Made by a program: the position numbers and the translations under genes. Below are positions 38,767 to 48,188 of a DNA stretch of 64,000 nucleotides, piece by piece. Each line of letters starts with the position of its first letter. The first letter of the stretch is position 1. The stretch comes from Catelliglobosispora koreensis DSM 44566 (GTDB lineage Bacteria; Actinomycetota; Actinomycetes; Mycobacteriales; Micromonosporaceae), in NCBI RefSeq assembly GCF_000379685.1, contig NZ_KB903272.1, forward strand, positions 186,624-250,623. Direction: 5' to 3'. The notes under the pieces are model-generated. The model did no database searches. It was not told the DNA's origin and was given only the letters and a program-made list of their open reading frames with translations.

Positions 38767-39066
38767 ATGGCAACTATCTCGCGCGAGGAGGTCGCGCACT
38801 TGGCGCGGCTGGCCCGGCTCGCGGTCACGGACGCTGAAATCGATCTGTTCGCGGGGCAGCTGGACGGGATTCTGCAGGCCGTCGCCCGGGTTGGCGAGGT
38901 CGTGGCCGACGATATCCCGCCGATGTCGCACTCGGTGCCGCTGGTCAATGTCCTGCGTGAAGACGTGATTAAGCCAAGTCTGACCCCGGCTGAGGCGCTT
39001 GCCGGGGCGCCCGACGCGTTTGAGAACCGCTTCCGCGTACCGCAGATTCTGGCTGAAGAGGAGTAG
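38767..39066 (+). CDS. gatC: Glutamyl/aspartyl-tRNA amidotransferase subunit C
   Basis: A 99-residue GatC with [21 protein letters not shown] at the N terminus and the C-terminal FRVPQIL segment that wraps GatA. It stabilises the GatCAB complex that converts Glu-tRNA(Gln) and Asp-tRNA(Asn) to the amides. TAGACT (38753-38758) precedes the ATG by 8 nt, which suggests a leaderless mRNA. gatA follows after 4 bp. Confidence 0.97.
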   Translation: MATISREEVAHLARLARLAVTDAEIDLFAGQLDGILQAVARVGEVVADDIPPMSHSVPLVNVLREDVIKPSLTPAEALAGAPDAFENRFRVPQILAEEE

Positions 39067-39070
39067 GACA

Positions 39071-40537
39071 GTGATCAAGGAAACTGCCGCTGCTCTTGGG
39101 GCGAAAATCGCGGCAAGGGAAGTGTCCGCCGTTGAGGTCGCTCAGGCGCACCTGGACCGGATCTCCGAAGTGGACGGACGCGTGCACGCGTTCCTGCATG
39201 TTGACGCGGAGGGCGCGCTCAAGGCCGCCCGTGAAGTCGACGCGAAGCTGGACAAGGGCGAGAAGCTTGGGCCGCTGGCCGGGGTGCCGATCGCTGTCAA
39301 GGACGTCATCGCCACCAAGGGTGTGCCGACCACCGCGGGATCGAAGATCCTGGAAGGCTGGAAGCCGCCTTACGACGCCACGATCATGAGCCGGATGCGG
39401 GAAGCTGGGCTCGTCATGGTGGGCAAGACCAACATGGACGAGTTCGCCATGGGGTCGAGCACTGAATACTCGGCTTATGGACCGTCGTTCAACCCGTGGG
39501 ACCTGACGCGCATCCCGGGTGGCTCCGGCGGTGGCAGCGCGGCCGCGCTCGCGGCCTATGAGGCGCCGCTCGCGATCGGCACCGACACTGGTGGCTCGAT
39601 CCGCCAGCCGGGTGCCGTGACCGGAACCGTTGGTGCTAAACCAACCTACGGCGGCACGTCCCGTTACGGGCTCATCGCCTTCTCGTCCTCATTGGACACT
39701 CCCGGGCCCTGCGCGCGGACCGTCAAGGACACCGCCCTGCTGCACACCGTGATCGCTGGGCACGACCCGATGGACTCGACCTCGATCCCGCAGCCGGTTC
39801 CCGATGTGGTCGCCGCCGCGCGGCTTGGTGCCACGGGCGATCTGACCGGTGTGAAGATCGGTCTGGTGCGCGAGTTCTCGGGCGAAGGTGCCGAACCTGG
39901 TGTCATGGCAGCGTTCCGCGACACCGTCGAGGCGCTGACGAAGCTCGGTGCCGAGGTCGTGGAGATCAGCGCGCCGCACTTCCTCTACGCCCTCCCGGCC
40001 TACTACCTGATCGCGCCAAGTGAGTGTTCGTCAAACCTCGCGCGCTTTGACGGTGTGCGGTTTGGGCTGCGCGTGGGTGATGACGGCAAGCGGTCCCTCG
40101 AAGACGTCATGTCGATGACCCGGGAAGCCGGATTCGGCAACGAGGTCAAGCGCCGGATTATCGTTGGGACATATGCCCTTTCCAGCGGGTACTACGACGC
40201 CTACTACGGCCAGGCGCAAAAGGTCCGCACGCTGATCGCACGGGACTTCGCCGCCGCGTTCGAGCAGGTTGACGTGCTCGTCTCGCCGACGACGCCGTTC
40301 ACGGCTTTCCTGCTCGGTTCACGGACGTCCGACCCGTACCAGATGTACCTCGCTGACCTGTACACCATCCCGACGAACCTCTACGGTGGTCCCGCGATCT
40401 CTGTCCCTTGTGGACTGTCAGAGGGGCTGCCCGTCGGGTTCCAGGTGATGGCTCCCACGATGGCCGACGACAGGATGTACCGGGTCGCCGCCGCCGTTGA
40501 GTCGGTAGCGGGAACCCTTACTCCTCCTGCGCTTTAG
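39071..40537 (+). CDS. gatA: Glutamyl/aspartyl-tRNA amidotransferase subunit A
   Basis: A 488-residue amidase subunit that frees ammonia from glutamine. The amidase-signature triad is visible: Lys in [12 protein letters not shown], cis-Ser in [13 protein letters not shown] and nucleophile Ser in [12 protein letters not shown]. The GTG at 39071 is chosen: it lies 4 bp after gatC and begins [13 protein letters not shown] like its homologues; the longer frame would invade gatC. The 3' end overlaps the convergent aquaporin gene by 20 bp. Confidence 0.97.
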   Translation: MIKETAAALGAKIAAREVSAVEVAQAHLDRISEVDGRVHAFLHVDAEGALKAAREVDAKLDKGEKLGPLAGVPIAVKDVIATKGVPTTAGSKILEGWKPPYDATIMSRMREAGLVMVGKTNMDEFAMGSSTEYSAYGPSFNPWDLTRIPGGSGGGSAAALAAYEAPLAIGTDTGGSIRQPGAVTGTVGAKPTYGGTSRYGLIAFSSSLDTPGPCARTVKDTALLHTVIAGHDPMDSTSIPQPVPDVVAAARLGATGDLTGVKIGLVREFSGEGAEPGVMAAFRDTVEALTKLGAEVVEISAPHFLYALPAYYLIAPSECSSNLARFDGVRFGLRVGDDGKRSLEDVMSMTREAGFGNEVKRRIIVGTYALSSGYYDAYYGQAQKVRTLIARDFAAAFEQVDVLVSPTTPFTAFLLGSRTSDPYQMYLADLYTIPTNLYGGPAISVPCGLSEGLPVGFQVMAPTMADDRMYRVAAAVESVAGTLTPPAL

Positions 40538-41201
40538 ACGCGTTCCACAGCGGGTAGAGCAGCCCGGCCAGGGCTGCTCCCAGCACCCCCGCGACCGCGT
40601 AGACCCAGATCTGGGGCCACTCGGTGAACCCGTCGGCGAAGGTCAGCGCGACTTCGGGCCCGAGGGTCCGCGCGAAGTTCATGGACGCGCCGGTGACATC
40701 GCTTATGGCGAGTGTCCCGGCGGCGTAGGCCAGGCCCATGCCAACGCCGAGCAGGTTTGACTTCTCCTGTGCGAAGACGACGCACGCGAGCACGAAGATG
40801 ACGAGGGTTTCGGCGAGCAATGCCGCGATCAAGCCGGTGCCGGTTGACGCCTCGGCCGCCAGACGGGTGGTGCCGAGCCCGCGCATCGCCCCGTTGCTGA
40901 ACACCCCGAGCACGAGCAGCCCGCCGAGGATGCCGCCGGTGAGTTGCGCGGCGACGATGATGCCGGCACTCGCCCAGCCGGTGGTCCCCCTGATGGCGGT
41001 CGCGATCGTCACCCATGGGTTGAAATGGGACCCGGCGAAGATCCAGCTGAGCAGAACCGTCGTGCAGAGCACCGCGATCGCGGTGGCAAGCGTGTCCCTG
41101 GTGGCGAACAAAGCACTGACGCTGAAGCAGACCAGCAGCGCCGTGCCCAGCAGTTCACCGATCACGCGGGGAGAAGTAACCGAACCCATGGGCATGAGCA
41201 T
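40518..41201 (-). CDS. Aquaporin/MIP-family channel with altered NPA motifs
   Basis: A 227-residue membrane protein (ATG at 41201; a TTG 8 codons upstream is possible) with six helices and the two half-helix loops of the MIP family. The first loop reads [10 protein letters not shown] (NPW instead of NPA); the second reads [11 protein letters not shown] (NFA instead of NPA), although the Arg after it is kept. This would change the pore constriction, so water, glycerol or another small solute cannot be chosen. The gene separates gatA from gatB. Confidence 0.88.
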   Translation of the reverse strand: MLMPMGSVTSPRVIGELLGTALLVCFSVSALFATRDTLATAIAVLCTTVLLSWIFAGSHFNPWVTIATAIRGTTGWASAGIIVAAQLTGGILGGLLVLGVFSNGAMRGLGTTRLAAEASTGTGLIAALLAETLVIFVLACVVFAQEKSNLLGVGMGLAYAAGTLAISDVTGASMNFARTLGPEVALTFADGFTEWPQIWVYAVAGVLGAALAGLLYPLWNASKAQEE

Positions 41202-41233
41202 GGCCCGACCGGAACTGAGGATCAATACGCTAC

Positions 41234-41245
41234 TAAGCTGTCGTC
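41234..41245 (+). promoter_or_regulatory. Leaderless promoter of gatB
   Basis: TAAGCT (41234-41239) followed by 6 nt and the GTG start codon. It gives gatB its own transcript, separate from gatCA. Confidence 0.6.
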
Positions 41246-42736
41246 GTGAGTATCACTGCGCTGAGCTTCGACGACGCCATCGGCCGCTACGAGCCGGTGA
41301 TCGGCCTGGAGACCCACGTTGAGCTGGGAACGCAGACCAAGATGTTCTGCGGTTGCCCCACGGTTTTCGGTGCCGACCCGAACACACAGATCTGCCCGGT
41401 CTGTCTTGGCCTGCCCGGCAGCCTGCCGGTCGCGAACAAGGCGGCGATCGAGGCCACGATCCGGATCGGTCTCGCGCTGAATTGCTCCATCGCGCAGTGG
41501 TGCCGCTTTGCCCGGAAGAACTACTTCTATCCGGACATGCCCAAGAACTATCAAATCAGCCAGTACGACGAGCCGCTCTGTGTGGACGGCTATCTCGACG
41601 TGACCGTCAACGGTGAGATCGTGCGCGTCGAGATCGAGCGCGTTCACCTGGAAGAGGACACGGGAAAGACACTGCACGTGGGCGGCGCGACCGGCCGCAT
41701 TCACGGTGCCACCGAGTCGCTCGTGGACTACAACCGCGCCGGCATCCCGCTCGTGGAGATCGTCACGAAGCCGGTCGTCGGAACGGGACGCATGGCTCCC
41801 GAGGTCGCCAAGGCCTACGTCGCCGAACTGCGTGACGTGATCCGCACGCTGGGCGTTTCTGACGTGCGCATGGAGCAGGGCTCAATGCGTTGTGACGTCA
41901 ACACTTCGCTGAATCTGCCGGGCGAAGAGTGGGGCACGCGCACCGAGACGAAGAACGTCAACTCGCTGCGCAGCGTGGAGCGCGCTGTCCGCACCGAGAT
42001 CGTGCGCCAGTCCAACGTCTTGTCCGGTGGCGGCCACATCACGCAGGAGACGCGGCACTTCCACGAGGACACCGGCGAAACGACGTCGGGCCGGTCCAAG
42101 GAGACCGCGACCGACTACCGCTACTTCCCCGAGCCCGACCTCGTGCCGCTGGCGCCGGACGCCGCTTGGGTTCAGGAACTCAAGGCCGCCCTTCCCGAGC
42201 TGCCGCGCGTGCACCGGGCACGGCTCCAGAAAGACTGGGGACTGTCCGATCTGGACATGCAGTCGATCCTCAACGCTGGCGCGGTCGAGCTGATCGAGCA
42301 GACCATCGCCGCCGGGACAAACGCTGAGACGGCACGCAAGTGGTGGCTCGGCGAGCTGTCTCGCAAGGCTAACGAGACCGGTGTCGACCTCGCTGCCGTG
42401 GGCGCGACGCCCAAGCAGGTCGCTGAGCTTCAGTCCCTTGTGGACAGTGGCAAGCTCACCGACAAGCTGGCCCGGCAGGTGCTCGAAGGCGTCCTGAACG
42501 GCGAGGGTGACCCGGCCGCCATCATGGCCGCCCGTGGCATCGAAGTCGTCTCGGACACCGGTGCGCTGACCGCCGCCATCGACGAGGCCATCGCCGCCAA
42601 CCCGGAGGTCGCCGAGAAGATCCGGGGCGGAAACCAAGCCGCCGCAGGCGTTCTCATCGGTGCCGTCATGAAGACGACCAAGGGCCAGGCTGACGCCAAG
42701 ACGGTCCGGGAACTCGTGCTTCAGCGCCTCAGCTAG
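41246..42736 (+). CDS. gatB: Glutamyl/aspartyl-tRNA amidotransferase subunit B
   Basis: A 496-residue kinase/transamidase subunit. It has the N-terminal [18 protein letters not shown] motif, the C-x-C...C-x-x-C zinc pattern ending [22 protein letters not shown], and the C-terminal YqeY-like tail that holds the tRNA. It completes the GatCAB complex with the genes at 38767-40537. Its 3' end overlaps the convergent phosphoesterase gene by 8 bp. Confidence 0.97.
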   Translation: MSITALSFDDAIGRYEPVIGLETHVELGTQTKMFCGCPTVFGADPNTQICPVCLGLPGSLPVANKAAIEATIRIGLALNCSIAQWCRFARKNYFYPDMPKNYQISQYDEPLCVDGYLDVTVNGEIVRVEIERVHLEEDTGKTLHVGGATGRIHGATESLVDYNRAGIPLVEIVTKPVVGTGRMAPEVAKAYVAELRDVIRTLGVSDVRMEQGSMRCDVNTSLNLPGEEWGTRTETKNVNSLRSVERAVRTEIVRQSNVLSGGGHITQETRHFHEDTGETTSGRSKETATDYRYFPEPDLVPLAPDAAWVQELKAALPELPRVHRARLQKDWGLSDLDMQSILNAGAVELIEQTIAAGTNAETARKWWLGELSRKANETGVDLAAVGATPKQVAELQSLVDSGKLTDKLARQVLEGVLNGEGDPAAIMAARGIEVVSDTGALTAAIDEAIAANPEVAEKIRGGNQAAAGVLIGAVMKTTKGQADAKTVRELVLQRLS

Positions 42737-44165
42737 CAGACGGCGACGGGTTTGGCAGGGGTTCCCGGGCGATGATGTGACGCTTGAGGGACACCTCCGC
42801 CAGACCTGTGCCGCCAACGGAAATGTCGTCGTAGGCGACGAGTTCGTGCGCGGGATCGAAATACAGCACCGACATGGCGAGCGGGTTGGGTTCGTCGTGC
42901 TCTAGCCCGCGCAGGCCAGCGCCACCCGTTGACCCTTGCACCATCAGCCTCGTGGTCTTGCCGTCACCTTCCAGGGAAGTCACGGACCGTCCATGTGCGT
43001 GTCCGGCAAGCACTGTGGGCACCAGGCCTGCCAGCGGCGGCGCCGACTCCGGGTCGTGAACCAAGGCAAGGTCGACCTTGTTTCCATAACCGGAAATCGT
43101 CTTGGCCAGTGCTTCCCCGGCGAGTTTGACTTCGGAACCGTCGGTGGCCGGCCCGCCCTTGTCTGGCGTGAACCGTGGATCGCCAATGCCAGCAATGGTT
43201 AGCCCATTCACGACTGCGACCTGATTGTCGAGCACGATCGCGTTGGGCTGCGCGGCGACAGCGGCCTGGGTGATTGCCGAGTCATGGTTGCCGCGCACGT
43301 AAACGTAAGGCACACCAAGCAAAGCGATCGAGGCGACGAAGCTGGCCTCCATCTCGGTGCCCCAGTCGTTGATGTCACCGGTGTCCACGACGACGTTGAT
43401 GTGGAACTGCTCGACAGCTGAGCGGATCACCGACCAGGCGGCCGGGTTCAGATGCAGATCCGACACGTGCAGCACCCGGATCGTGCCGTCATCGGGCGTG
43501 TAGACCGGCAGGTTCGACACCGTGTTGTAGAGCGTGCCGACGTTGACGACCATCTTTTCGAGCTGGGCGGCGTACTCGTCGTATTTGTCGGCCAAGCGCT
43601 GGGCGTCACCGACGATGGCGGGAGCGTTCGCGAGCAGACCGTCATAGCGGGGCTCTTGCAAAGCCTTGGGGTTAAAGGAAAGTGCCGCTGATCCCAAACT
43701 TGCCGTGAGCACGGCTAGCGCTAGGCCGCCGGCCCAGGCGACGGGGCGCGTCCTTCGGTACATGAGAGCGGCGGCGAGCATGGCGCCAAGCACGCCAACG
43801 CCGACGGTCCGCAGCACGAGCCGGTTGATGCCGGCGCGGGCTTCTTCAGCGACGCCTTGGGAAGCACGCCGGATAGAGGCGGGATCGTTGATGAGAGCTT
43901 CGGTCCGGGTGCGATCGAGCCCATCGAGGCGGACCTGCAAGTGCGCTGGGCCCTCATGGGTGTCGAGTTGCAGCGACCCGAGCGGCGGCAGCAGGACTTG
44001 CGTATCCCCAGCTAACGAAGGCTGCAAGCTAAACGTCATGCGGAACGGCCCGAGATCGACCGCGGTGGGCCCTGCCAGCTGTAAGCCAAGCAGGGCCCCA
44101 GCCATGACGACAACGGCGAAGATCAGTGCCTTCCCCGCTTGCCGCCAGCCGAACGTGCGTGTCAT
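42729..44165 (-). CDS. Membrane-anchored calcineurin-like metallophosphoesterase
   Basis: A 478-residue protein. Two or three membrane segments (about 10-30, 118-136, 142-163) flank an extracytoplasmic stretch. The C-terminal phosphoesterase domain (about 228-440) has all metal motifs: [26 protein letters not shown], the His in LALVHDPE and LAGHAHGRS. The substrate may be a phosphodiester, nucleotide or protein. Its start codon shares one base with the stop of the preceding dehydrogenase gene (TAATG), so the two are one operon. Confidence 0.9.
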   Translation of the reverse strand: MTRTFGWRQAGKALIFAVVVMAGALLGLQLAGPTAVDLGPFRMTFSLQPSLAGDTQVLLPPLGSLQLDTHEGPAHLQVRLDGLDRTRTEALINDPASIRRASQGVAEEARAGINRLVLRTVGVGVLGAMLAAALMYRRTRPVAWAGGLALAVLTASLGSAALSFNPKALQEPRYDGLLANAPAIVGDAQRLADKYDEYAAQLEKMVVNVGTLYNTVSNLPVYTPDDGTIRVLHVSDLHLNPAAWSVIRSAVEQFHINVVVDTGDINDWGTEMEASFVASIALLGVPYVYVRGNHDSAITQAAVAAQPNAIVLDNQVAVVNGLTIAGIGDPRFTPDKGGPATDGSEVKLAGEALAKTISGYGNKVDLALVHDPESAPPLAGLVPTVLAGHAHGRSVTSLEGDGKTTRLMVQGSTGGAGLRGLEHDEPNPLAMSVLYFDPAHELVAYDDISVGGTGLAEVSLKRHIIAREPLPNPSPSAS

Positions 44166-45283
44166 TACCCGACAGAGATCCTTAGGATGCGGTCATCGTC
44201 GGGGTGGACCTTGCACTCGCCGCTGCAGCGGCCGTCTTGGTTGTGGGTCAGGACCCAGAGCGACTTGTCGGGCGCGGCGATGACGGCACGCAACCGGCCG
44301 TATTCCTTGACCAGTTGCGGGTTGGGCTGGGTCACCGGGCCATCCGGGCCCATCTGGATCATGAAGAGTCGCTGCCCGCGCAGGCAGGCGACGGCGAGCA
44401 CGTCACCGGCTGAGACCGCTACCCCGGAACACGAGGATTCACTGGTCTTGAAGGCGAACACGGGATCGGTGAACCGCTTGTCGCCAGCCGCCCCCTCAAC
44501 GTCGGGCCAGCCGTAGTTCTTGCCCTTCTCGATCAGGTTGATCTCGTCCCAGGTGTTCTGCCCGAACTCGCTGGCCCACAGGCGGCCTTTGGAATCCCAG
44601 GCGATGCCTTGCACGTTGCGGTGACCGAACGTCCAAACCAAAGTGTTGTAAGGGTTTCCGGGTGCGGGCTTGCCGTCGGTCGTCATGCGCAGGATCTTGC
44701 CGCCGAGGCTGTTGAGATCCTGGGACAGACCGCGGCTTCCGGCGTCGCCCGTGGTCGCATAGAGGAAGCCGTCAGGCCCAAAGGCGATGCGCCCTCCATT
44801 GTGGATGCCCGAAATCGGAATGCCGGTCACGATCGGCTGTGGCTTCTCGCCGACCTTGTAACGCGCGACCCGGTTGTCTGATTCCGTCGTGTAGTAGAGG
44901 TAGAGCGTCTGGTCCTGTGCGTAATTTGGCGACGCGGCGATGCCCATCAGGCCGCCCTCGCCATGCGAGTCAGCTTCTTCGATCACATCGACCTGGGTCG
45001 CGGTGTAGGGCGAGTCGTGCCCAGCGCCTTTGCTGATCTTCATGACCTTACGGCTGTCGCGTTCAGTCACCAGGGCGCTGCCGTCAGGCAGGAAGGTGAT
45101 GCCCCATGGCGCTTCTAGCCCCTTGACCAAGACGTCCTTGGTCGCCGCGAACGGCGTCGAACTCGGGGCGACGGCAGGAGTGGGCACGGGCGGCGGCGCG
45201 GTGGCCGCCACGTTCGGCTGATTCCCGGCCGAGCACGCGGTCAGGCCGAGGGACACTATCGCAACAGCAACGGCAGCTCTCAT
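44165..45283 (-). CDS. PQQ-dependent glucose/sorbosone dehydrogenase-like lipoprotein
   Basis: A 372-residue beta-propeller protein. The ATG at 45283 is preferred to a GTG 17 codons earlier because it starts a lipoprotein signal (MRAAVAVAIVSLGLTAC). After a Pro/Thr linker come GLEAPWGITFLPDG, the conserved GEGGLMGIAASPNY, IHNGGRIAFGPDGFLY and FGHRNVQGIAWD, which define the GSDH (YliI/sorbosone dehydrogenase) family. It probably oxidises a sugar outside the membrane with PQQ; physiological substrate unknown. Confidence 0.9.
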   Translation of the reverse strand: MRAAVAVAIVSLGLTACSAGNQPNVAATAPPPVPTPAVAPSSTPFAATKDVLVKGLEAPWGITFLPDGSALVTERDSRKVMKISKGAGHDSPYTATQVDVIEEADSHGEGGLMGIAASPNYAQDQTLYLYYTTESDNRVARYKVGEKPQPIVTGIPISGIHNGGRIAFGPDGFLYATTGDAGSRGLSQDLNSLGGKILRMTTDGKPAPGNPYNTLVWTFGHRNVQGIAWDSKGRLWASEFGQNTWDEINLIEKGKNYGWPDVEGAAGDKRFTDPVFAFKTSESSCSGVAVSAGDVLAVACLRGQRLFMIQMGPDGPVTQPNPQLVKEYGRLRAVIAAPDKSLWVLTHNQDGRCSGECKVHPDDDRILRISVG

Positions 45284-45373
45284 GATCGTGCAGAGCCCTG
45301 ATCGGGAGGCGTGGTTCCACGGCACCGCAGACATGCGCCCAAGCCTATCCCCACGCAGCGTCGTTACGTGTGA

Positions 45374-47257
45374 GTGGCAGCTTTTGTCGCGCTAGCGTTA
45401 GGCGCAGCGGGAATGGCCTTGCGGCTGTGGCTGCTCACACAGGGTTTCCCCGCGCCAAACACGGATGAGGCGACAGCGGGACTGGCCGCGTGGCATATCG
45501 CTCAGGGCAGCGCATTTCCGGTGTTCTTCTACGGTCAGTCTTACCTCGGCGCGATCTACTCGTATGTGGCGGCTCCGTTCTTCGTGCTCTTTGAGCCGTC
45601 CGTGTTCGTGTTGCGGCTGCCCGCGCTGATGCTTTACGCCGGGTTCCTCGTTGTCATGTATCACCTCGTCAAGCGCCTGTGCTCACCTTGGTTCGCCGTG
45701 TTCACCGTCGGGCTGCTCAGCCTCGGCGCCGACCGGGTCCTGCGCAACCAACTAATTGGCGGAGGTCAATACCCAGAATCGCTCTTCTGCGTGGCCCTGC
45801 TCTTTCTTTTAACCCTTTATGGGGGTACGCGTAGAGCACTCCACTTTGGAGCCTGGGGCCTGCTAGCCGGACTCATGTTGTGGAACTCCTGGAACACGTT
45901 GCCCTGTCTGGCGGTGGCCGGTCTGCTCCTGCTGGTGCGCTGCCGTTCCTATGGCTGGCGCTTTGCCGTGCTCGGCGTGGGCGTTGTCGTGGGCGCGTTG
46001 CCGTTGCTCTGGCACAACGTCGTGGCGTTACCAGAAGACCGTTCCCTGCACGTGCTGCAGATCCTCACGTCCGCTGGCACCGACGCCCCCTTAACGGACC
46101 GCTTCCACGGTGGCGCCGTGCTCGGTCTCCCGCTCGCGCTCGGCCTCTGCGAACCAGGCGTCTGCCACCCCTGGCAACTCACCCTCGTCCCCACTGTCCT
46201 GACCGCCGCCCTGCTCACCGTGCTGACCGCCCTCCTACTCGCCTTGTCCCGCTCCGCCTTGTCCCGCTTCCCCTTGCGTCCCGCCCGCGCCGATGCGTCC
46301 CGCTCCGCCTTGTCCCGCTCCGCCTTGTCCCGCTCCGCCTTGTCCCGCTCCGCCTTGTCCCGCTTCCCCTTGCGTCCCGCCCGCGCCGATGCGTCCCGCT
46401 CCGCCTTGTCCCGCTTCCCCTTGCGCCCCGCCCGCGCCGATGCGTCCCGCTCCCGCGGCCGCTTAGTCGTGATCCACATCCACAATGCTGATCCACATCC
46501 ATTAGGACGTGATCAAACCGCCCGTGGATCACGTCTCAGGGGATGTGGATCGCATCAGCGGATGTGGATCACGATGGAGTCTTACGCGGTGGCAGTACGA
46601 AGAATTGCCACGGGCACAAAGGCCGTGATCGCGCGATATCGCAGCGGCCTGACGCGCTCGTGTTCTGGCGGCGATGGCTGGGTGCGGGGTGGGCTGGTGG
46701 CCGCGGGAGTCGTGACCACGGTGCTTTATGTGCGCAGTCCAGCGTCGGCTGACACGCCTATCGAGAGTGCGAGGTATTTGCACTTGCTGCTGGTGTCGTG
46801 GCCGTTCGTGCTGTGGCCACTGTGGCAACGGCGTGTCGCGGGACGCGCCGTGCTCGCGGGGCTGGCGGCCGGGATGTGCTGGGCCACGATCCACATCACT
46901 CCGGTCGACCGGGCGAAGACCCAAGCACAGCAACGGGTTCTGGCGGTGCTGGAGGAGCGGGGCATCACGGAGTATTACGGCGACTATTGGGCTTGTGGGT
47001 GGGGCTCACTGAGTACCAGCGAGAAAAGGGTTTGTGGGGTCTTGAATGACGAATTGCGGAAGGGATTCAACCGCTATGAGCCCCACTGGCAACGGGTCGC
47101 CAACGCGAACCCAAAGGTTTTCGTAGCGTCAGCGGATTCGTCTTTCGATAGGGCCGTCCGGGCGAAGCTGACCGGTTATGAAGTGATTGAGCTAGGTGCG
47201 TATCGGGTCTATGACGGCCGCTACGGTAGGGGACGTGAAGGTCTGGATAGCTCATGA
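45374..47257 (+). CDS. GT-C-like membrane glycosyltransferase with in-frame repeat insertion
   Basis: A 627-residue polytopic protein. The N-terminal region has the GT-C/GT39 pattern: first helix, then PNTDEATAGLAAWHIAQG with acidic residues in the first external loop, and many helices to about residue 290. Residues about 291-400 are not membrane protein: they are encoded by a tandem repeat (LSRSA and LSRFPLRPARADASRSA units) and a palindromic element. Helices resume at about 445, and the soluble C-terminal part ends at 47257. Frame is kept throughout. Without the insertion the protein would be about 515 residues. Activity is doubtful; a lipid-linked sugar donor would be expected. Confidence 0.75.
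   Translation: MAAFVALALGAAGMALRLWLLTQGFPAPNTDEATAGLAAWHIAQGSAFPVFFYGQSYLGAIYSYVAAPFFVLFEPSVFVLRLPALMLYAGFLVVMYHLVKRLCSPWFAVFTVGLLSLGADRVLRNQLIGGGQYPESLFCVALLFLLTLYGGTRRALHFGAWGLLAGLMLWNSWNTLPCLAVAGLLLLVRCRSYGWRFAVLGVGVVVGALPLLWHNVVALPEDRSLHVLQILTSAGTDAPLTDRFHGGAVLGLPLALGLCEPGVCHPWQLTLVPTVLTAALLTVLTALLLALSRSALSRFPLRPARADASRSALSRSALSRSALSRSALSRFPLRPARADASRSALSRFPLRPARADASRSRGRLVVIHIHNADPHPLGRDQTARGSRLRGCGSHQRMWITMESYAVAVRRIATGTKAVIARYRSGLTRSCSGGDGWVRGGLVAAGVVTTVLYVRSPASADTPIESARYLHLLLVSWPFVLWPLWQRRVAGRAVLAGLAAGMCWATIHITPVDRAKTQAQQRVLAVLEERGITEYYGDYWACGWGSLSTSEKRVCGVLNDELRKGFNRYEPHWQRVANANPKVFVASADSSFDRAVRAKLTGYEVIELGAYRVYDGRYGRGREGLDSS
46244..46455 (+). repeat. GC-rich minisatellite inside the glycosyltransferase gene
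   Basis: Tandem 15-bp units (TTGTCCCGCTCCGCC) at 46244-46258 and three more at 46310-46354 alternate with 51-bp units at 46259-46309, 46355-46405 and 46406-46455 (last one imperfect). All unit lengths are multiples of three, so the reading frame survives changes in copy number. Confidence 0.9.
46469..46572. repeat. Nested palindromic repeat element, copy 1 (within a gene)
   Basis: Inner 25-bp arms (46490-46514 and 46527-46551, 21 of 25 paired) enclose a 12-nt loop. An outer perfect 13-bp pair, GTGATCCACATCC (46469-46481) and GGATGTGGATCAC (46560-46572), encloses the inner one. The inner 62 bp match the element at 58696-58757 in architecture and sequence (left arms 22 of 25 identical). Confidence 0.85.
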
Positions 47258-48158
47258 AAGCGGCCTGAAGACGATGGGCGCGATCCCGGCGGGGTTCGAG
47301 ATCGGCCTCCTGCCCCGAGGCGACGCGGCGTTGCCCGGTGATCCAGAGGCGGTTGAGTTCTGGGCGCCGCCGTTTCTGGGCCAGGGCGATGTCGTGGGAC
47401 TGGCGGCGTCGATGCCGAATCTCAAGGTGGTCCAGCTTCTGTCGGCCGGAGCTGACGCGTGGATCGGCCAGCTCGCTGACGGCGTGACATTGTGCGACGC
47501 GCGCGGGGTGCATGATTCGTCCACAGCGGAGTGGACGGTCGGGGCGATCCTCGGATCGTTGCGGCGCTTTGACTTTTTCGCTCAGGCCCAGGCGGCTGGC
47601 CGGTGGGCTTACGCCGAAGCGGCGCCGACCGACGAATTAGCGGGCAAGAGCGTGCTCATCGTCGGGGCTGGCTCGATCGGTTCCGCGATCGCGCGCCGGC
47701 TGGAGCCGTTTGAGGTTGAGCTGACCTATGTGGCCCGCACGGCTCGTGACGGCGTGCATGGCATCGATGAGCTGCCCCGGCTTCTGCCGCAGGCCGACGT
47801 CGTCGTGATGATCGTTCCGTTGACGCCCGAGACCCGTGGGCTCGCCGACGCGGGGTTCTTCGCCTCGCTCAAGGACGGTGCGCTGTTCGTGAACGCGGCT
47901 CGCGGTCCAGTTGCCGACACGGCGGCGATGACCAAGGAACTCGCGACGGGGCGGATCTTCGCGGCGCTCGACGTCACCGATCCGGAACCGCTGCCGGCCG
48001 GGCATCCTTTGTGGACCATGTCTAACGTCCTGCTCACCCCGCATGTCGCCGGATCGGTGAAGGGCTTCATCCCCCGGTCCTACCGTCTCGTTGGCGACCA
48101 GTTGCGCCGGTTCGCCCAAGGTGAATCGTTACTGAACGTGGTCAGGGACGGCTATTGA
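47235..48158 (+). CDS. D-isomer-specific 2-hydroxyacid dehydrogenase
   Basis: A 307-residue NAD(P)-dependent dehydrogenase. The nucleotide-binding motif is VLIVGAGSIGSAIARRL (about 140-156). Catalytic residues are recognisable: Arg in FVNAARGPVADT, the acidic residue in FAALDVTDPEPLP and His in LLTPHVAGS. The GTG at 47235 lies 7 nt after TACGGT (47222-47227), which fits a leaderless start and homologues beginning MKVWIAH. It overlaps the end of the glycosyltransferase gene. Substrate (glyoxylate, hydroxypyruvate or other 2-ketoacid) unknown. Confidence 0.9.
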   Translation: MKVWIAHESGLKTMGAIPAGFEIGLLPRGDAALPGDPEAVEFWAPPFLGQGDVVGLAASMPNLKVVQLLSAGADAWIGQLADGVTLCDARGVHDSSTAEWTVGAILGSLRRFDFFAQAQAAGRWAYAEAAPTDELAGKSVLIVGAGSIGSAIARRLEPFEVELTYVARTARDGVHGIDELPRLLPQADVVVMIVPLTPETRGLADAGFFASLKDGALFVNAARGPVADTAAMTKELATGRIFAALDVTDPEPLPAGHPLWTMSNVLLTPHVAGSVKGFIPRSYRLVGDQLRRFAQGESLLNVVRDGY

Positions 48159-48188
48159 TCCGTGCACGGGCTAACTAGCATCGCCTGT

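Noticed and set aside
38999-39070. Upstream start of GatA inside gatC
   Set aside because: The extension is out of keeping with GatA N termini, and the GTG at 39071 is directly after gatC.
46215-46532. Minus-strand Arg/Gly repeat protein in the minisatellite
   Set aside because: Low-complexity reading of the repeat on the wrong strand, without start signals.
46244-46580. Insertion sequence inside the glycosyltransferase gene
   Set aside because: No transposase, no terminal inverted repeats with target duplication; the content is a minisatellite and a palindrome.
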